A stretch of 26,730 nucleotides of DNA from Ruminococcus sp. (GCA_023667165.1 JAMPAO010000006.1:1-26730), one strand, 5' to 3'; positions 1 through 8,431 are shown, counted from the first letter of the stretch. A program made the numbers and translations. Notes: generated by a model from the sequence alone, not told the origin.

Positions 1-2
1 TT

Positions 3-36
3 GAAATTTATGAAATGCGGGCATTTCATAAATTTC
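3..36. repeat. Perfect 16-bp inverted repeat
   Basis: GAAATTTATGAAATGC (3-18) is followed after two bases by its exact reverse complement (21-36), so either strand can fold into a stem with a 4-nt CGGG loop once the innermost pair opens. There is no T-run after either arm, so it is not a normal intrinsic terminator. It sits directly beside a second hairpin (38-51). Confidence 0.8.
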
Positions 37-325
37 ACCGCCGTAAGGCGGAGGGGTCAAGCACCGTCAAAATGAAAAGTTCCGTCCCTCACCCAAACTT
101 TTCAGTTTTGAAAGCCTAATATAAAAACCAACGCCGCAAAACGGAGGTTCACGCACGATTATGCGGCAAAACCCTCTTGCTTCTGAAAATTCACACCTCC
201 GACAATGCTCTTCTCACCGTTCGTCTGTAACCATTTTGTGACATTTTGGGCATAAAAAAACGCTTTTTTGTGAAATTTGTGCAAGCTGCCAAGGAATTAC
301 TCAAAAAAATTTGTTATAATAATAG

Positions 326-354
326 TTGTAGTGCTTATTTTTTTGTGCTATAAT
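326..354 (+). promoter_or_regulatory. Sigma-A type promoter for the 98-aa exported protein
   Basis: TTGTAG (326-331) and a perfect TATAAT (349-354) are 17 bp apart, about 46 bases before the start codon at 401. The -35 box matches the consensus at 4 of 6 bases. A second TATAAT occurs at 315-320 without a good -35 partner. Confidence 0.65.
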
Positions 355-400
355 ATAACCATGCAAAAAAAACCATTTTTAGAACTTGGAGGAAAAAACA

Positions 401-697
401 ATGAAAATCAAGAAGATTCTTGCTGCACTTGCAGCTTCTGCAATGGCTGTATCTATGATGGGTATCTCTGCAATGGCTGAGGGCATCGACGGCGAGGGCG
501 ACGTTATCGACGAGGAGCCCGTTATCGACGATGTTATCGAGGAGCCTGATGTTACAGAGCCTGTTGTGGTAGAGCCTGCTATCGATACTCCCGTAGCTCC
601 CGTTTCTTCTCCCAACACAGGAAACTCTCCTGTAGCTATGGCTGTTATCCCCGTTGCACTCGCAGCCGCAGCAGTAGTAGCAAAGAAGGCTAAGTAA
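401..697 (+). CDS. Small exported acidic protein with C-terminal TG sorting-like tail
   Basis: 98 aa, unknown function. I chose ATG 401 over the in-frame ATG at 386 because GGAGG (388-392) sits 8 bases before it. Residues 1-26 form a signal peptide (MKIKKI, hydrophobic core, then SAMA before EG). The middle is acidic and proline/valine-rich with near-repeated EPV.D and EP units. The end reads SPNTGNSP, about 16 hydrophobic residues, then KKAK, which resembles a sortase-type cell-wall sorting signal or a C-terminal membrane anchor. The protein at 1965 shares the same signal peptide pattern and the TGN-[ST]-P...KK-x-K tail, so both probably follow the same export and anchoring route. A terminator follows at once, so it is monocistronic. 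The export call is firm; sortase attachment is inference because the motif is not canonical LPXTG. Confidence 0.85.
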   Translation: MKIKKILAALAASAMAVSMMGISAMAEGIDGEGDVIDEEPVIDDVIEEPDVTEPVVVEPAIDTPVAPVSSPNTGNSPVAMAVIPVALAAAAVVAKKAK

Positions 698-717
698 TTA
701 ACGTTCTTGACTGTCAG

Positions 718-745
718 AGCCGTCCGCATGGGCGGCTTTGTGCTT
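718..745 (+). terminator. Intrinsic terminator after the 98-aa exported protein
   Basis: AGCCGTCC (718-725), loop GCAT, GGGCGGCT (730-737) form an 8-bp stem with one G-T wobble, followed by TTTGTGCTTTT. It begins 20 bases after the stop codon. Confidence 0.7.
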
Positions 746-760
746 TTACTCATAATTTTA

Positions 761-798
761 GCAAAAACGGCGAAGATCATCCTCTCCGCCGTTTTTGC
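761..798 (-). terminator. Terminator for the XRE/GyrI-like regulator
   Basis: GCAAAAACGGCG (761-772) and CGCCGTTTTTGC (787-798) form a perfect 12-bp stem with a 14-nt loop. It lies 16 bases past the stop codon of the minus-strand regulator and carries T-runs within the arms on both strands, so it may act in both directions. Confidence 0.65.
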
Positions 799-814
799 TT
801 TCAAAGCTCTGCGG

Positions 815-1486
815 TTATATGCATGCAATATAAATATCCATACTGTCCCCGTCGGTTTCAAAGCATGGCAGTACGTCCTTGCCGGCGTAACGCTCAAGGC
901 CGTTCACGCTCATATATTCCAGAAGCGTGCCGTAGCCTTTGGGTATTACATTAAACGGATCGTCAAAGGGGCTTTCAATATGAACAGCCGCATACCTGTG
1001 AGCCGCCTGCTCATATATTTTCATGTCGGGTGGAGTTATTCCCTCGGGCAGTATCCACGCCGCCTCGTATCCGTGCATATTGAATACGTTTATCTGCTCT
1101 TGGGTCAGATTGTTAAGATCCCAGCCGATGACCCGCGGTTTTTCCTCTCCGAGGCTGCGGGCAATGGAAAATATCCTGTTGATAGCGTCGCTCTCGGGAT
1201 CGCAGCTTATGACGGCGTATTTTATGTACCTAAACGGAGAAACAGTTTCCACGCGCAGATTTGTGTAAACGCCGCCGCACCCTCCCATTTCCTCGCGGAA
1301 CAGATTATCGAGTGAACAGTTGAACACTCTGCAAAGCTCTATAGCCTTGTCCATTTCGGGCTGCGCCGCGTCAAGCTCCCATTTAGACACGGTCTGACGG
1401 CTGACGCCGAGCGTTTCCGCCAAAGCCTCCTGAGTCATACCGCCTCTTAAATGTCTCAGAAACTGCAAATTCTTGCCAAAGCTCAT
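815..1486 (-). CDS. XRE-family regulator with GyrI-like effector-binding domain
   Basis: 223 aa. Residues about 5-64 are a Cro/CI-type helix-turn-helix (MTQEALAETLGVSRQTVSKW, then the usual AIELCRVFNCSLDNLF end). After a short GGCGG linker, residues ~75-223 look like the GyrI-like small-molecule-binding domain found in AraC- and MerR-type regulators, ending in the typical MDIYIAC strand. Such proteins usually sense a drug-like or other small ligand and control nearby genes; the ligand here is unknown. Its start is preceded by AGGAGAG about 8 bases upstream, and an AT-rich region with TATAAT-like boxes lies beyond (1523-1533). It sits between the two small exported proteins on the opposite strand, so it could regulate the 1965 gene, but no operator is evident. 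Confidence 0.85.
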   Translation of the reverse strand: MSFGKNLQFLRHLRGGMTQEALAETLGVSRQTVSKWELDAAQPEMDKAIELCRVFNCSLDNLFREEMGGCGGVYTNLRVETVSPFRYIKYAVISCDPESDAINRIFSIARSLGEEKPRVIGWDLNNLTQEQINVFNMHGYEAAWILPEGITPPDMKIYEQAAHRYAAVHIESPFDDPFNVIPKGYGTLLEYMSVNGLERYAGKDVLPCFETDGDSMDIYIACI

Positions 1487-1964
1487 AATAATACTCTCCT
1501 TATGTGATATTCCTGCGCAGTAATTATATTATATCATTAAAAAGATCAAAGCGCCACCAACCGATAAGTGCAATTTTTGGGGAATGCGCAGCCTGCGGTT
1601 GCGGAAAAACGCATAAATCTTTTTTGGATCGCATCATCCGCTTTCGTAAATCATTTTACCGTCCGAAAATTCTTCGGTTTTCCGCTAAGAAAATTTTTCC
1701 ATAAAATCAATAATTTCCCAAATTTGGGTATAATTATAGAAAATATACAATGTAATCGTTATTATTTCTTACAAAATTGACATAGATTTTTTAATATAAT
1801 TATTGTATAATAAAAATGTAGAACTACCTGTACGGCAATTCCGCGCAGAAAACACAAAAAAACGAGCTTGATTTTTGCGTATGCGGATCTCGGCAAAGGA
1901 TTTTTCGTGTATTTTCAAAGCAAAACGCCGCAGGGTACACTTATAATTATTGGAGGAATTAATC
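1487..1964. other. Intergenic region with divergent promoters
   Basis: No credible gene is seen. The left part holds the minus-strand regulator's AT-rich promoter, around 1523-1549. The right part holds a plus-strand TTGACA (1777-1782) with TATAAT-like sequence downstream, and a leader of about 150 nt before the exported protein at 1965. The leader is purine-rich with no obvious riboswitch fold. Confidence 0.5.
1777..1811 (+). promoter_or_regulatory. Candidate promoter of the 251-aa exported protein
   Basis: TTGACA (1777-1782) is a perfect -35 box. The following AT stretch holds TATAAT at 1795-1800 (12-bp spacer, too short) and at 1806-1811 (23-bp spacer, too long), so the true -10 is probably a weaker box such as ATTATT or TTATTG near 1799-1805. 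The start site cannot be fixed from sequence. Confidence 0.45.
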
Positions 1965-2720
1965 ATGAAGATCGGTAAAATTATTTCTGCCATCGCAGCA
2001 GCGGCAGTTGCAGTATCGGCAATGGCAGTATCCGCATTCGCGGCACAGGACACATCCGGACTTGCTGACGGTACAGCATATCTGAACATCAACAACGACC
2101 AGTGGGGCGATTTCGACGCAGAGTGGACAAACGCGGAGATCACAGGCGACGGCACTTATACCGTTTCCATGACCGGAGCGGACAATATCGCTCTTGCACA
2201 GTTCAACGCTCTTGAGATCATTAACGGCGAGATCGTATTCGGCAGGACCTATACGGTAACGGTTGATTCCATAAAGATCAACGGCGACGAGAAGAAGATT
2301 GCCGAGGGTTATACCTGCTCTGCCGACGGCGGCGCAGTTATCACAAGAGTTAACCTCTACAACGAGTGGAACGCACCCAGCACAGACGAGAGCGCAGACG
2401 GATACGTAGACTGCCGCTCCGCTGACGGCGATTTCATGAGCAAGACCGCACAGATGGTAAGCTATGACGATCTTTCCGCTGTACAGAGCATCGAAGTAAC
2501 CTTCACCGTATCCGGAACAGGAGCTTCCGACGCAGCTCCCGCTGAAACAGAGGCAGTTGACGACGCGGCTCCCGCTGAAACAGAAGCAGTTGTTGAGGAA
2601 ACACCCGTTGCAGACTCCAACACAACCTCTACCACTACCGGCAATACACCCGCTCTTTCGCTCGCAGCAGCAGTTGCAGCTTCCGCAGCAGTAGCATTCG
2701 CAGTAAAGAAGTCCAAGTAA
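1965..2720 (+). CDS. Exported protein with beta-rich domain and C-terminal TG sorting-like tail
   Basis: 251 aa. ATG 1965 is chosen because GGAGG (1952-1956) precedes it by 8 bases. Residues 1-26 are a signal peptide (MKIGKI, Ala-rich core, cleavage likely after SAFA). Residues ~30-190 look like a secreted beta-sandwich of the kind seen in ruminococcal surface proteins (AYLNINNDQWGDF, ITGDGTYTVS, TYTVTVDSIKINGD); a carbohydrate-binding role is possible but unproven. Residues ~192-215 contain two copies of an AAPAETEAV unit, then a Thr/Ser linker with TTTGNTP, a hydrophobic Ala/Val stretch and KKSK. The signal peptide and tail match the 98-aa protein at 401, although the mature domains do not. 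Monocistronic, with a strong terminator behind it. Confidence 0.85.
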   Translation: MKIGKIISAIAAAAVAVSAMAVSAFAAQDTSGLADGTAYLNINNDQWGDFDAEWTNAEITGDGTYTVSMTGADNIALAQFNALEIINGEIVFGRTYTVTVDSIKINGDEKKIAEGYTCSADGGAVITRVNLYNEWNAPSTDESADGYVDCRSADGDFMSKTAQMVSYDDLSAVQSIEVTFTVSGTGASDAAPAETEAVDDAAPAETEAVVEETPVADSNTTSTTTGNTPALSLAAAVAASAAVAFAVKKSK

Positions 2721-2753
2721 TTTGCGATACGGCTCGGATAAAGTAAAAAATCA

Positions 2754-2784
2754 ATGCCCGCACCTTAACGGTGCGGGCATTTTT
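2754..2784 (+). terminator. Strong intrinsic terminator
   Basis: ATGCCCGCACC (2754-2764), loop TTAAC, GGTGCGGGCAT (2770-2780) form a perfect 11-bp GC-rich stem followed by a T-run. It ends the transcript of the 251-aa exported protein. Confidence 0.85.
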
Positions 2785-2812
2785 ACGTTATTGCGACAGA
2801 CCGATCAATGTC

Positions 2813-2873
2813 CAAGCCGCAGGCTTGAACCGTCTTACCTCTTGTCTTATCTCTTATCTCTTACATCTTACCT
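2813..2873 (-). repeat. Stop-codon-linked ANNTAAG heptad repeat with hairpin (copy 1)
   Basis: On the minus strand the rlmH stop TAG is followed without a gap by AGGTAAG, ATGTAAG, AGATAAG, AGATAAG, a 5-nt ACAAG and AGGTAAG (2834-2873). Six bases later comes a perfect hairpin, CAAGCC-TGC-GGCTTG (2813-2827). The same arrangement occurs at 23521-23571 after an unrelated gene. The heptad tract recalls the short tandemly repeated sequences of cyanobacteria in form only. Confidence 0.75.
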
Positions 2874-3356
2874 CTATTTATGGTACTTCCCGTTGTTGAG
2901 AATGCTCACCGCCCTGTATATCTGCTCAAGCAGCATGACCCTTGCAAGCTGATGCGGAAAGGTCATTGCGGACATTGACATACGGATGTCCGCCGCCGCC
3001 TTTACACCGTCCGATAACCCGTAAGAGCTGCCTATAATAAAGCTTACCGTGCTTTTTCCCTCCGAGGCGAATTTTTCCAGTCTTTCCGCAAACTCCTCCG
3101 ACCCCATCTGTTTACCCTCTATGCACATCGCCGCAGCCGCGCCATTTTTCGGCAGCGCGGCAAGAATATTCTCTCCCTCGGCGATAAGGGCGTTTTCTAT
3201 CTCCTTTTCCAACGGATCGGAGGATAAACGGCTTTCGGGGATCTCGGCGATCTTCACCCTGCAATACGCTCCCAGCCGCTTTATATACTCGCCGCAGGCG
3301 CTTTTCAGATAATCCTCTTTCAGCTTTCCCACGGCGATGATGTTAATGTTGAACAT
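2874..3356 (-). CDS. rlmH: 23S rRNA (pseudouridine1915-N3)-methyltransferase RlmH
   Basis: 160 aa, the usual family length. RlmH is a SPOUT methyltransferase that uses SAM to methylate pseudouridine 1915 in helix 69 of 23S rRNA. The SAM-binding knot is visible near the end: FIIGSSYGLSDGVK, then SAMTFPHQLARVMLLEQIYR and the terminal NGKYHK typical of the family. The usual glycine pair is replaced by Ser-Ser in IGSS. ATG 3356 fits family length; longer upstream starts would run into pncB. It starts 4 bp after the pncB stop, so it is probably co-transcribed with pncB and mfd. Its stop TAG abuts the heptad repeat at 2834-2873. Confidence 0.93.
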   Translation of the reverse strand: MFNINIIAVGKLKEDYLKSACGEYIKRLGAYCRVKIAEIPESRLSSDPLEKEIENALIAEGENILAALPKNGAAAAMCIEGKQMGSEEFAERLEKFASEGKSTVSFIIGSSYGLSDGVKAAADIRMSMSAMTFPHQLARVMLLEQIYRAVSILNNGKYHK

Positions 3357-3360
3357 ATCC

Positions 3361-4803
3361 TCACACCCTGTCCGACATAAGGGAAAGGAGCTTGTTTTTC
3401 TTCTCCCACAGCTTTTCCGAAAGATCCACGTAATATTCATGGGGATTTTCAAACCGCTTTACCTCGTCCCACAGCGTTTCAAGCTGATCCCTGCAATACT
3501 CGCGTATCTCCGTTGCATTGGGTGAGGCGTAAACGCATTCGCCCTTTTCAAATACAGGCACAAGGAGCTTTTTCACCGTAAAATCGGTAATGGTCTTTTT
3601 CTTGTAGGGGAAATCCGGATCGAATATGGTGTAAGGCTCGCCGCCGTCAACGGTTTCTCCGCGGCAGGTCAGCAGATCGGCGATAGCTTTTCCCGTCTGA
3701 TTGTCGTAAAATCTCCAAAGCTCCTTGAAATCGGGCGTGGTGATCTTAGCCACATTTTCCGACAGCTTGATCTTCGGTATCATCTCCCCGTCCTTTTCCA
3801 CCGCCGTCAGCTTGTAAACGCCGCCGAAAACAGGCTCGCTGCGGGAGGTAATTAGCCGCTCCCCCACGCCGAAGCTGTCTATTTTCGCTCCCTGCCTTAA
3901 AATGTCCTCGATAATGTATTCGTCCAGCGAATTGGAAATGCATATCTTAGCGCCGGGAAATCCCGCCTCATCCAGCATTTTCCTCGCCTTTTTCGTAAGG
4001 TAGGTAATGTCGCCGCTGTCAATGCGTATGCCCGCAGGCTCGTACCCTGCCGCCCTTAGCTCCCCGAAAACCGTTATCGCATTGGGAATGCCCGATTTAA
4101 GCACGTTGTACGTATCCACAAGCAGCGTGCAGGAATTGGGATAGCACTTCGCATACGCCCTGAACGCTTCAAGCTCGCTGTCGAACATCTGCACCCAGCT
4201 ATGCGCCATAGTTCCCAGAGCGGGCGTACCCATTTCCTTGTCGGAAATGGTGCAGGCAGTGCCCGCGCAGCCGCCGATATACGCCGCTCTTGCGCCGTAT
4301 ATCGCACCGTCGCCGCCTTGGGCGCGTCTTGAGCCGAATTCCATTACCGCCCGTCCGTCGGCGGCCTTGACGATCCTCGCCGCTTTCGTCGCAATAAGGC
4401 ACTGATGATTTATGCACAGCAAAAGCATAGTTTCCACAAGCTGCGCCTGTATGGCGGGACCCTTTACGATAACCAGCGGCTCGTTGGGGAATACCGGCGT
4501 TCCCTCGGGTATCGCCCAGACGTCGCAGGAAAATCTGAAACCCGCCAGATACTCCAGAAATCTCTCGGAAAATATCCCCTTTCCCCGCAAAAATTCAATA
4601 TCGTCCTTTGTAAATCTCAGTCCTCTGATGTATTCTATCATCTGCTCCAGACCGCACATTACAGCAAAGCCGCCGTTATCCGGCACCTTTCTGAAGTACA
4701 GGTCGAAGCAGCATATCCTGTCGCCCATACCGTTTTCCAGATAGCCGTTGCCCATGGTAAGCTCGTAAAAATCCGTAAGCAGCGTTAAATTTCTCTCGTT
4801 CAC
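3361..4803 (-). CDS. pncB: Nicotinate phosphoribosyltransferase
   Basis: 480 aa, matching Firmicute NAPRTases. It makes nicotinate mononucleotide from nicotinate and PRPP with ATP hydrolysis, the entry step of the Preiss-Handler NAD salvage pathway. Family features: NLTLLTDFYELTMGNGYLENG at the N-terminus, GSRRAQG, the conserved LGTMAHSWVQMF with the likely phospho-accepting His at residue 201, and RIDSGD in the phosphate-binding part. I chose a GTG start at 4803 because a perfect AAGGAGG lies 8 bases upstream and homologues begin at NLTLLTDFY; the in-frame ATG at 4896 would lie inside mfd. The ribosome site overlaps the mfd stop, so translation is probably coupled. PRPP comes from prs in the same gene run. 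Confidence 0.93.
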   Translation of the reverse strand: MNERNLTLLTDFYELTMGNGYLENGMGDRICCFDLYFRKVPDNGGFAVMCGLEQMIEYIRGLRFTKDDIEFLRGKGIFSERFLEYLAGFRFSCDVWAIPEGTPVFPNEPLVIVKGPAIQAQLVETMLLLCINHQCLIATKAARIVKAADGRAVMEFGSRRAQGGDGAIYGARAAYIGGCAGTACTISDKEMGTPALGTMAHSWVQMFDSELEAFRAYAKCYPNSCTLLVDTYNVLKSGIPNAITVFGELRAAGYEPAGIRIDSGDITYLTKKARKMLDEAGFPGAKICISNSLDEYIIEDILRQGAKIDSFGVGERLITSRSEPVFGGVYKLTAVEKDGEMIPKIKLSENVAKITTPDFKELWRFYDNQTGKAIADLLTCRGETVDGGEPYTIFDPDFPYKKKTITDFTVKKLLVPVFEKGECVYASPNATEIREYCRDQLETLWDEVKRFENPHEYYVDLSEKLWEKKNKLLSLMSDRV

Positions 4804-4816
4804 TCCGATGACCTCC

Positions 4817-7800
4817 TTAACATTTTTCCGGACTGCTTGAAGCGAATATCTCCACCGCCCTCTGCATGACATCCGCAGGGCGGTCGTTTTTTGCAAGACC
4901 TACCGCGATATAGGGTCTGTCCCCCGAACCGTCGGCAGTGACCCTGCCCTTGAAAGCCTCCGCCAGAGCCTTGACCTGCTCTATTGAAGCGGATCTTACA
5001 TATATCATCAGCTTGTCGTTTCGCTGGGTAATTTCCTTTATACCCGCAGCGCCCGCCATATTCCTTGTCAGTGCGACAGTGATAAGTCCCTTGATGGATC
5101 TCGGAGGATCTCCGTAGCGGTCGATGAATTCGTCAATGAGATCCTCCCCCTCCTCCTTTGCGGATACCGCCGCGATCTTTCGGTACGCGTCCAGTCTGCC
5201 CGCAAGGTCGGGGATATACCCCTCGGGAATATGAGCCTCAAGCTGAAGATCAATAAGGCACTCCTCGGGAGAACGGGGCGGCGCCTGCCCCGTTTCCTCG
5301 GCTATCGCCTCGTTGAGCAGCCGCAGATACATATCATAACCCACAGCCTCCATATGACCGTGCTGCCGCCCTCCCAGGATCGAACCCGCTCCCCTTATCT
5401 CCAGATCTCTCATAGCCACTCTGAATCCGCTGCCGAACCGGGTAAATTCTCTTATGGCGTTAAGCCGCTTTTCGGCGATCTCCGTAAGGACCTTGCCCCG
5501 CCTGAAGGTAAAGTATGCGAAGGCTCTGCGGTTGGAACGCCCCACCCGTCCCCTCAGCTGATAAAGCTGGGAAAGTCCCATATTATCCGCGTCCTCTATA
5601 ATAAGGGTGTTCACATTCGGAACGTCCACACCCGTTTCGATAATGGTGGTGCATACGAGAATGTCTATCTCATGCTCCACAAGAGATGTCCAGATGTCCG
5701 AAAGCCTCTCCTCGGTTATCTGTCCGTGAGCTGCGGCAATGCGCGCGTCGGGCAGCAGCTCCGCCAGTCTTGCCGCGCACCCGTCGATGGTTTCTATGCG
5801 GTTGTGAATGTAGTACACCTGTCCGCCCCTGCGCAGTTCCTTTGTAATGGCTTGCACAACGACCCCCATGTTATGCTTTATAACATAGGTCTGTACGGGA
5901 TATCTGTCCACAGGCGGCTCTTCTATCACGCTCATATCGCGTATCCCGCTCATAGCCATGTTAAGGGTGCGGGGGATAGGCGTTGCGGATAATGTCAGAA
6001 CGTCCACACCGGTAAAATTCTCCTTGAATTTTTCCTTGTGGGCAACGCCGAACCGCTGCTCCTCGTCCACTACCGCCAGACCCAGATCCTTGAAAACAAC
6101 GTCCTTTTGCACAAGGCGGTGAGTACCGATGATCATATCTATCGTACCCGCTTTTAGCTGCCAGAGTATCTCCTCCTGCTGCTTTTTTGTGCGAAAGCGG
6201 CTGAGCAGCTCTATTTTGAAAGGGAAATGCTCAAATCTCTTCACCGCGCTCTGATAATGCTGCCAGGCAAGCACCGTTGTCGGCACAAGTATTGCACACT
6301 GCTTGCCGTCCAGCATAGCCTTGAACGCCGCTCTGAACGCCACTTCCGTCTTGCCGAAGCCCACGTCGCCGCAAAGCAGTCTGTCCATAGGCACGGGCTT
6401 CATCATGTCCTGCTTTATCTCCTCGGTGCATCTGAGCTGATCGTCGGTTTCGATATAATCGAAACGCGCCTCAAAATCCGCCTGCCAGTCGTTATCGGGG
6501 GAGAATGCAAATCCGGGAGTGCGGCTGCGCCTTGCGTAAAGGGCGATAAGCTCGTCAGCCATATCCTTTACCGCTTTTTTGACCCTCGACCGCGTTTTCT
6601 GCCACTCGTTTGACGATAATTTGTTCAAACGGATCCCCGTATCATCTCTCGGTCCTATATATCTCGATATCAGATCCATTTGGGTAACAGGCACGTAAAG
6701 AACGTCCGTCCCCGCATATTTTATCGTGATATAATCCTTTGTGACGCCCTCCAGCTCCAGCTTGCGTATTCCCTCGAACCTGCCGATCCCGTGAAGAGCG
6801 TGGACCACAGGATCGCCGACGGTAATGTCCGCAAGAGAGCGTATCTCTTCGCCCTTCTTTTTCTTTTTTATCCGCCTCTTCGATACCATTGCCTTTGCCT
6901 GGGTAATGAGAGCCAGCTTTATATCGGGGTAATCGTATCCGGAAGAAAGGCAGCCGCTTGACAGAAGCACCCGTCCGTTTTTAAGCTCCGACCGCTCCGT
7001 CATGACCTCGCAGGGAATGCCGTCCTCGTTCAGATCGCCCGCTATTATGGGCAGAGTTTTTTCCGACCCTGCCAGCACAATGACCGAATATCCCCTGTCA
7101 ATGAAGCTGCGCAGATCCTCCGTAAGCTGTCTTATCTCGCCGCCCCAGGGCGCGGTCTGATATGCCGTAACGCTCCGCAGCTTTTTGCAGGGTATGCCGT
7201 TTGACCGCAGAAAAGCGTCCATCAAAACGCAGGGGTATTCGAGAGCGGTATCCGATATTACCTCAAATCCCGTGATATGACCCTCCAGTCCCCTGCAAAG
7301 CTCGCCCTCCTCAAGCAGCAGCTTAACGTCCTCGTTGTACTGCGACATAACGCTTCTTGCCCGTTCCGCGCAGCTATGATACTCGCTGAACAGCACCGCG
7401 CTGTCCTTTTCAAGGTAATCGAATATCAAAGCCGGCTTTTCATAGGCAAGAGGGATATACTTGTCAATGTTGCGCAGAGCAATGCCGTTTAAGGCGTCGT
7501 CTGCGTCCTTTGCAAGCTTTGATCTTATAAGCTCCGTCCTTTTTCCCCTGACCCTTGCCGACAGTGCGCTTATTTTTTCCGCCAGCGCCTCTCCGCTTTG
7601 GAAAATCACCTCCGCCGCGGGGGATATCCGCACGCTGTCTGTATCCTCCGTTCTGCGCTGGCTTTCGGGATCGAAATACGCCAAAGAATCTATCTCGTCG
7701 TCCCACAGCTCTATTCTCACGGGAAAATTCTCCGCTGCGGGAAATATATCCGCAATAGACCCTCTCACCGAAAACTGAGACGGCGCCTCCGTCTTGTCGC

Positions 7801-8326
7801 ATCGGGTATAACCCGATCTTATAAGCGCAGCCGTAAGCTCATTCAGATCCACGCTGCCGCCCTTTTTCAGCGTGACGGTATTTTCTCTCAGCACGCGGGG
7901 CGGTATCGTCGCCTGCATCACCGCCTCCGCCGAGGCGCATACGATCCCTCCGCCGCCCCTTGAGATCCTTTCGAGAGTGTAAAGCCGTCTGAGCTCATAT
8001 TCTCTTGAATAGCTTTCCACCCGCGCAAGAGTGATATCCTTTGCGGGATAAAGCAGGGCGCGTTCCTCGCCCGCCATCTCGTTTATGTCGTCGCAAATAC
8101 GTTTAGCTCCCGACTCGTCCTCGCAGACGATCAAAACGGGAGCAGATTTTTTTTCCTTATACATTGTACCGGCAATGAGCAGAGCAAGCTGCGATTTGTG
8201 TACAGAGGACACCCCCGACACCGCAAGAGGGGAGAACCCGCTCTTCAGCGTCCGGCAAATGTCCTTAAACTCCTCCTGCCCGCCCAGTACCGGCTGAATT
8301 TTTTCGAACAGGGATAATTTATTCAT
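4817..8326 (-). CDS. mfd: Transcription-repair coupling factor Mfd
   Basis: 1169 aa, full length for the family. Mfd removes RNA polymerase stalled at DNA lesions and recruits UvrA. Domains in order: UvrB-like N-terminal modules (about 1-340), the RNA-polymerase-interacting CarD-like domain (~500-565, DPVVHALHGIGRFEG), a superfamily 2 translocase with Walker A GDVGFGKT (Lys 659) and Walker B DEEQ (754-757), motif VI QLRGRVGRS, and the C-terminal regulatory domain (~1010-1160). The start has AAAGGA 8-10 bases upstream. It lies downstream of pth, as in B. subtilis, with a 105-nt gap holding two short hairpins, and is coupled to pncB behind it. Confidence 0.97.
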   Translation of the reverse strand: MNKLSLFEKIQPVLGGQEEFKDICRTLKSGFSPLAVSGVSSVHKSQLALLIAGTMYKEKKSAPVLIVCEDESGAKRICDDINEMAGEERALLYPAKDITLARVESYSREYELRRLYTLERISRGGGGIVCASAEAVMQATIPPRVLRENTVTLKKGGSVDLNELTAALIRSGYTRCDKTEAPSQFSVRGSIADIFPAAENFPVRIELWDDEIDSLAYFDPESQRRTEDTDSVRISPAAEVIFQSGEALAEKISALSARVRGKRTELIRSKLAKDADDALNGIALRNIDKYIPLAYEKPALIFDYLEKDSAVLFSEYHSCAERARSVMSQYNEDVKLLLEEGELCRGLEGHITGFEVISDTALEYPCVLMDAFLRSNGIPCKKLRSVTAYQTAPWGGEIRQLTEDLRSFIDRGYSVIVLAGSEKTLPIIAGDLNEDGIPCEVMTERSELKNGRVLLSSGCLSSGYDYPDIKLALITQAKAMVSKRRIKKKKKGEEIRSLADITVGDPVVHALHGIGRFEGIRKLELEGVTKDYITIKYAGTDVLYVPVTQMDLISRYIGPRDDTGIRLNKLSSNEWQKTRSRVKKAVKDMADELIALYARRSRTPGFAFSPDNDWQADFEARFDYIETDDQLRCTEEIKQDMMKPVPMDRLLCGDVGFGKTEVAFRAAFKAMLDGKQCAILVPTTVLAWQHYQSAVKRFEHFPFKIELLSRFRTKKQQEEILWQLKAGTIDMIIGTHRLVQKDVVFKDLGLAVVDEEQRFGVAHKEKFKENFTGVDVLTLSATPIPRTLNMAMSGIRDMSVIEEPPVDRYPVQTYVIKHNMGVVVQAITKELRRGGQVYYIHNRIETIDGCAARLAELLPDARIAAAHGQITEERLSDIWTSLVEHEIDILVCTTIIETGVDVPNVNTLIIEDADNMGLSQLYQLRGRVGRSNRRAFAYFTFRRGKVLTEIAEKRLNAIREFTRFGSGFRVAMRDLEIRGAGSILGGRQHGHMEAVGYDMYLRLLNEAIAEETGQAPPRSPEECLIDLQLEAHIPEGYIPDLAGRLDAYRKIAAVSAKEEGEDLIDEFIDRYGDPPRSIKGLITVALTRNMAGAAGIKEITQRNDKLMIYVRSASIEQVKALAEAFKGRVTADGSGDRPYIAVGLAKNDRPADVMQRAVEIFASSSPEKC

Positions 8327-8431
8327 AGCATATCCTTTTTTTGATCGGACAACCGCCGATCAAGCCGTTTTACGGCAGTATCTCAAATCTGCGGAAGCGG
8401 CAAAAAATACATTTCTTACCTTTTTCTTCCG

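Larger units (their letters stand above)
1..400. other. Gene-free left edge rich in inverted repeats
   Basis: I see no credible coding sequence in these 400 bases. The stretch holds a perfect 16-bp inverted repeat (3-36), a small GC hairpin CCGCC-GTAA-GGCGG (38-51) and a longer imperfect hairpin pairing 69-81 with 95-109. The last ~80 bases are the promoter and leader of the small exported protein that starts at 401. The hairpins may be the 3' end of a gene lying left of the window, or a dispersed repeat; the sequence alone does not decide. Confidence 0.6.

Noticed and set aside
277..480. A 67-aa plus-strand ORF with a hydrophobic start
   Set aside because: It overlaps the promoter and the out-of-frame beginning of the 98-aa exported protein, which has the proper ribosome site.
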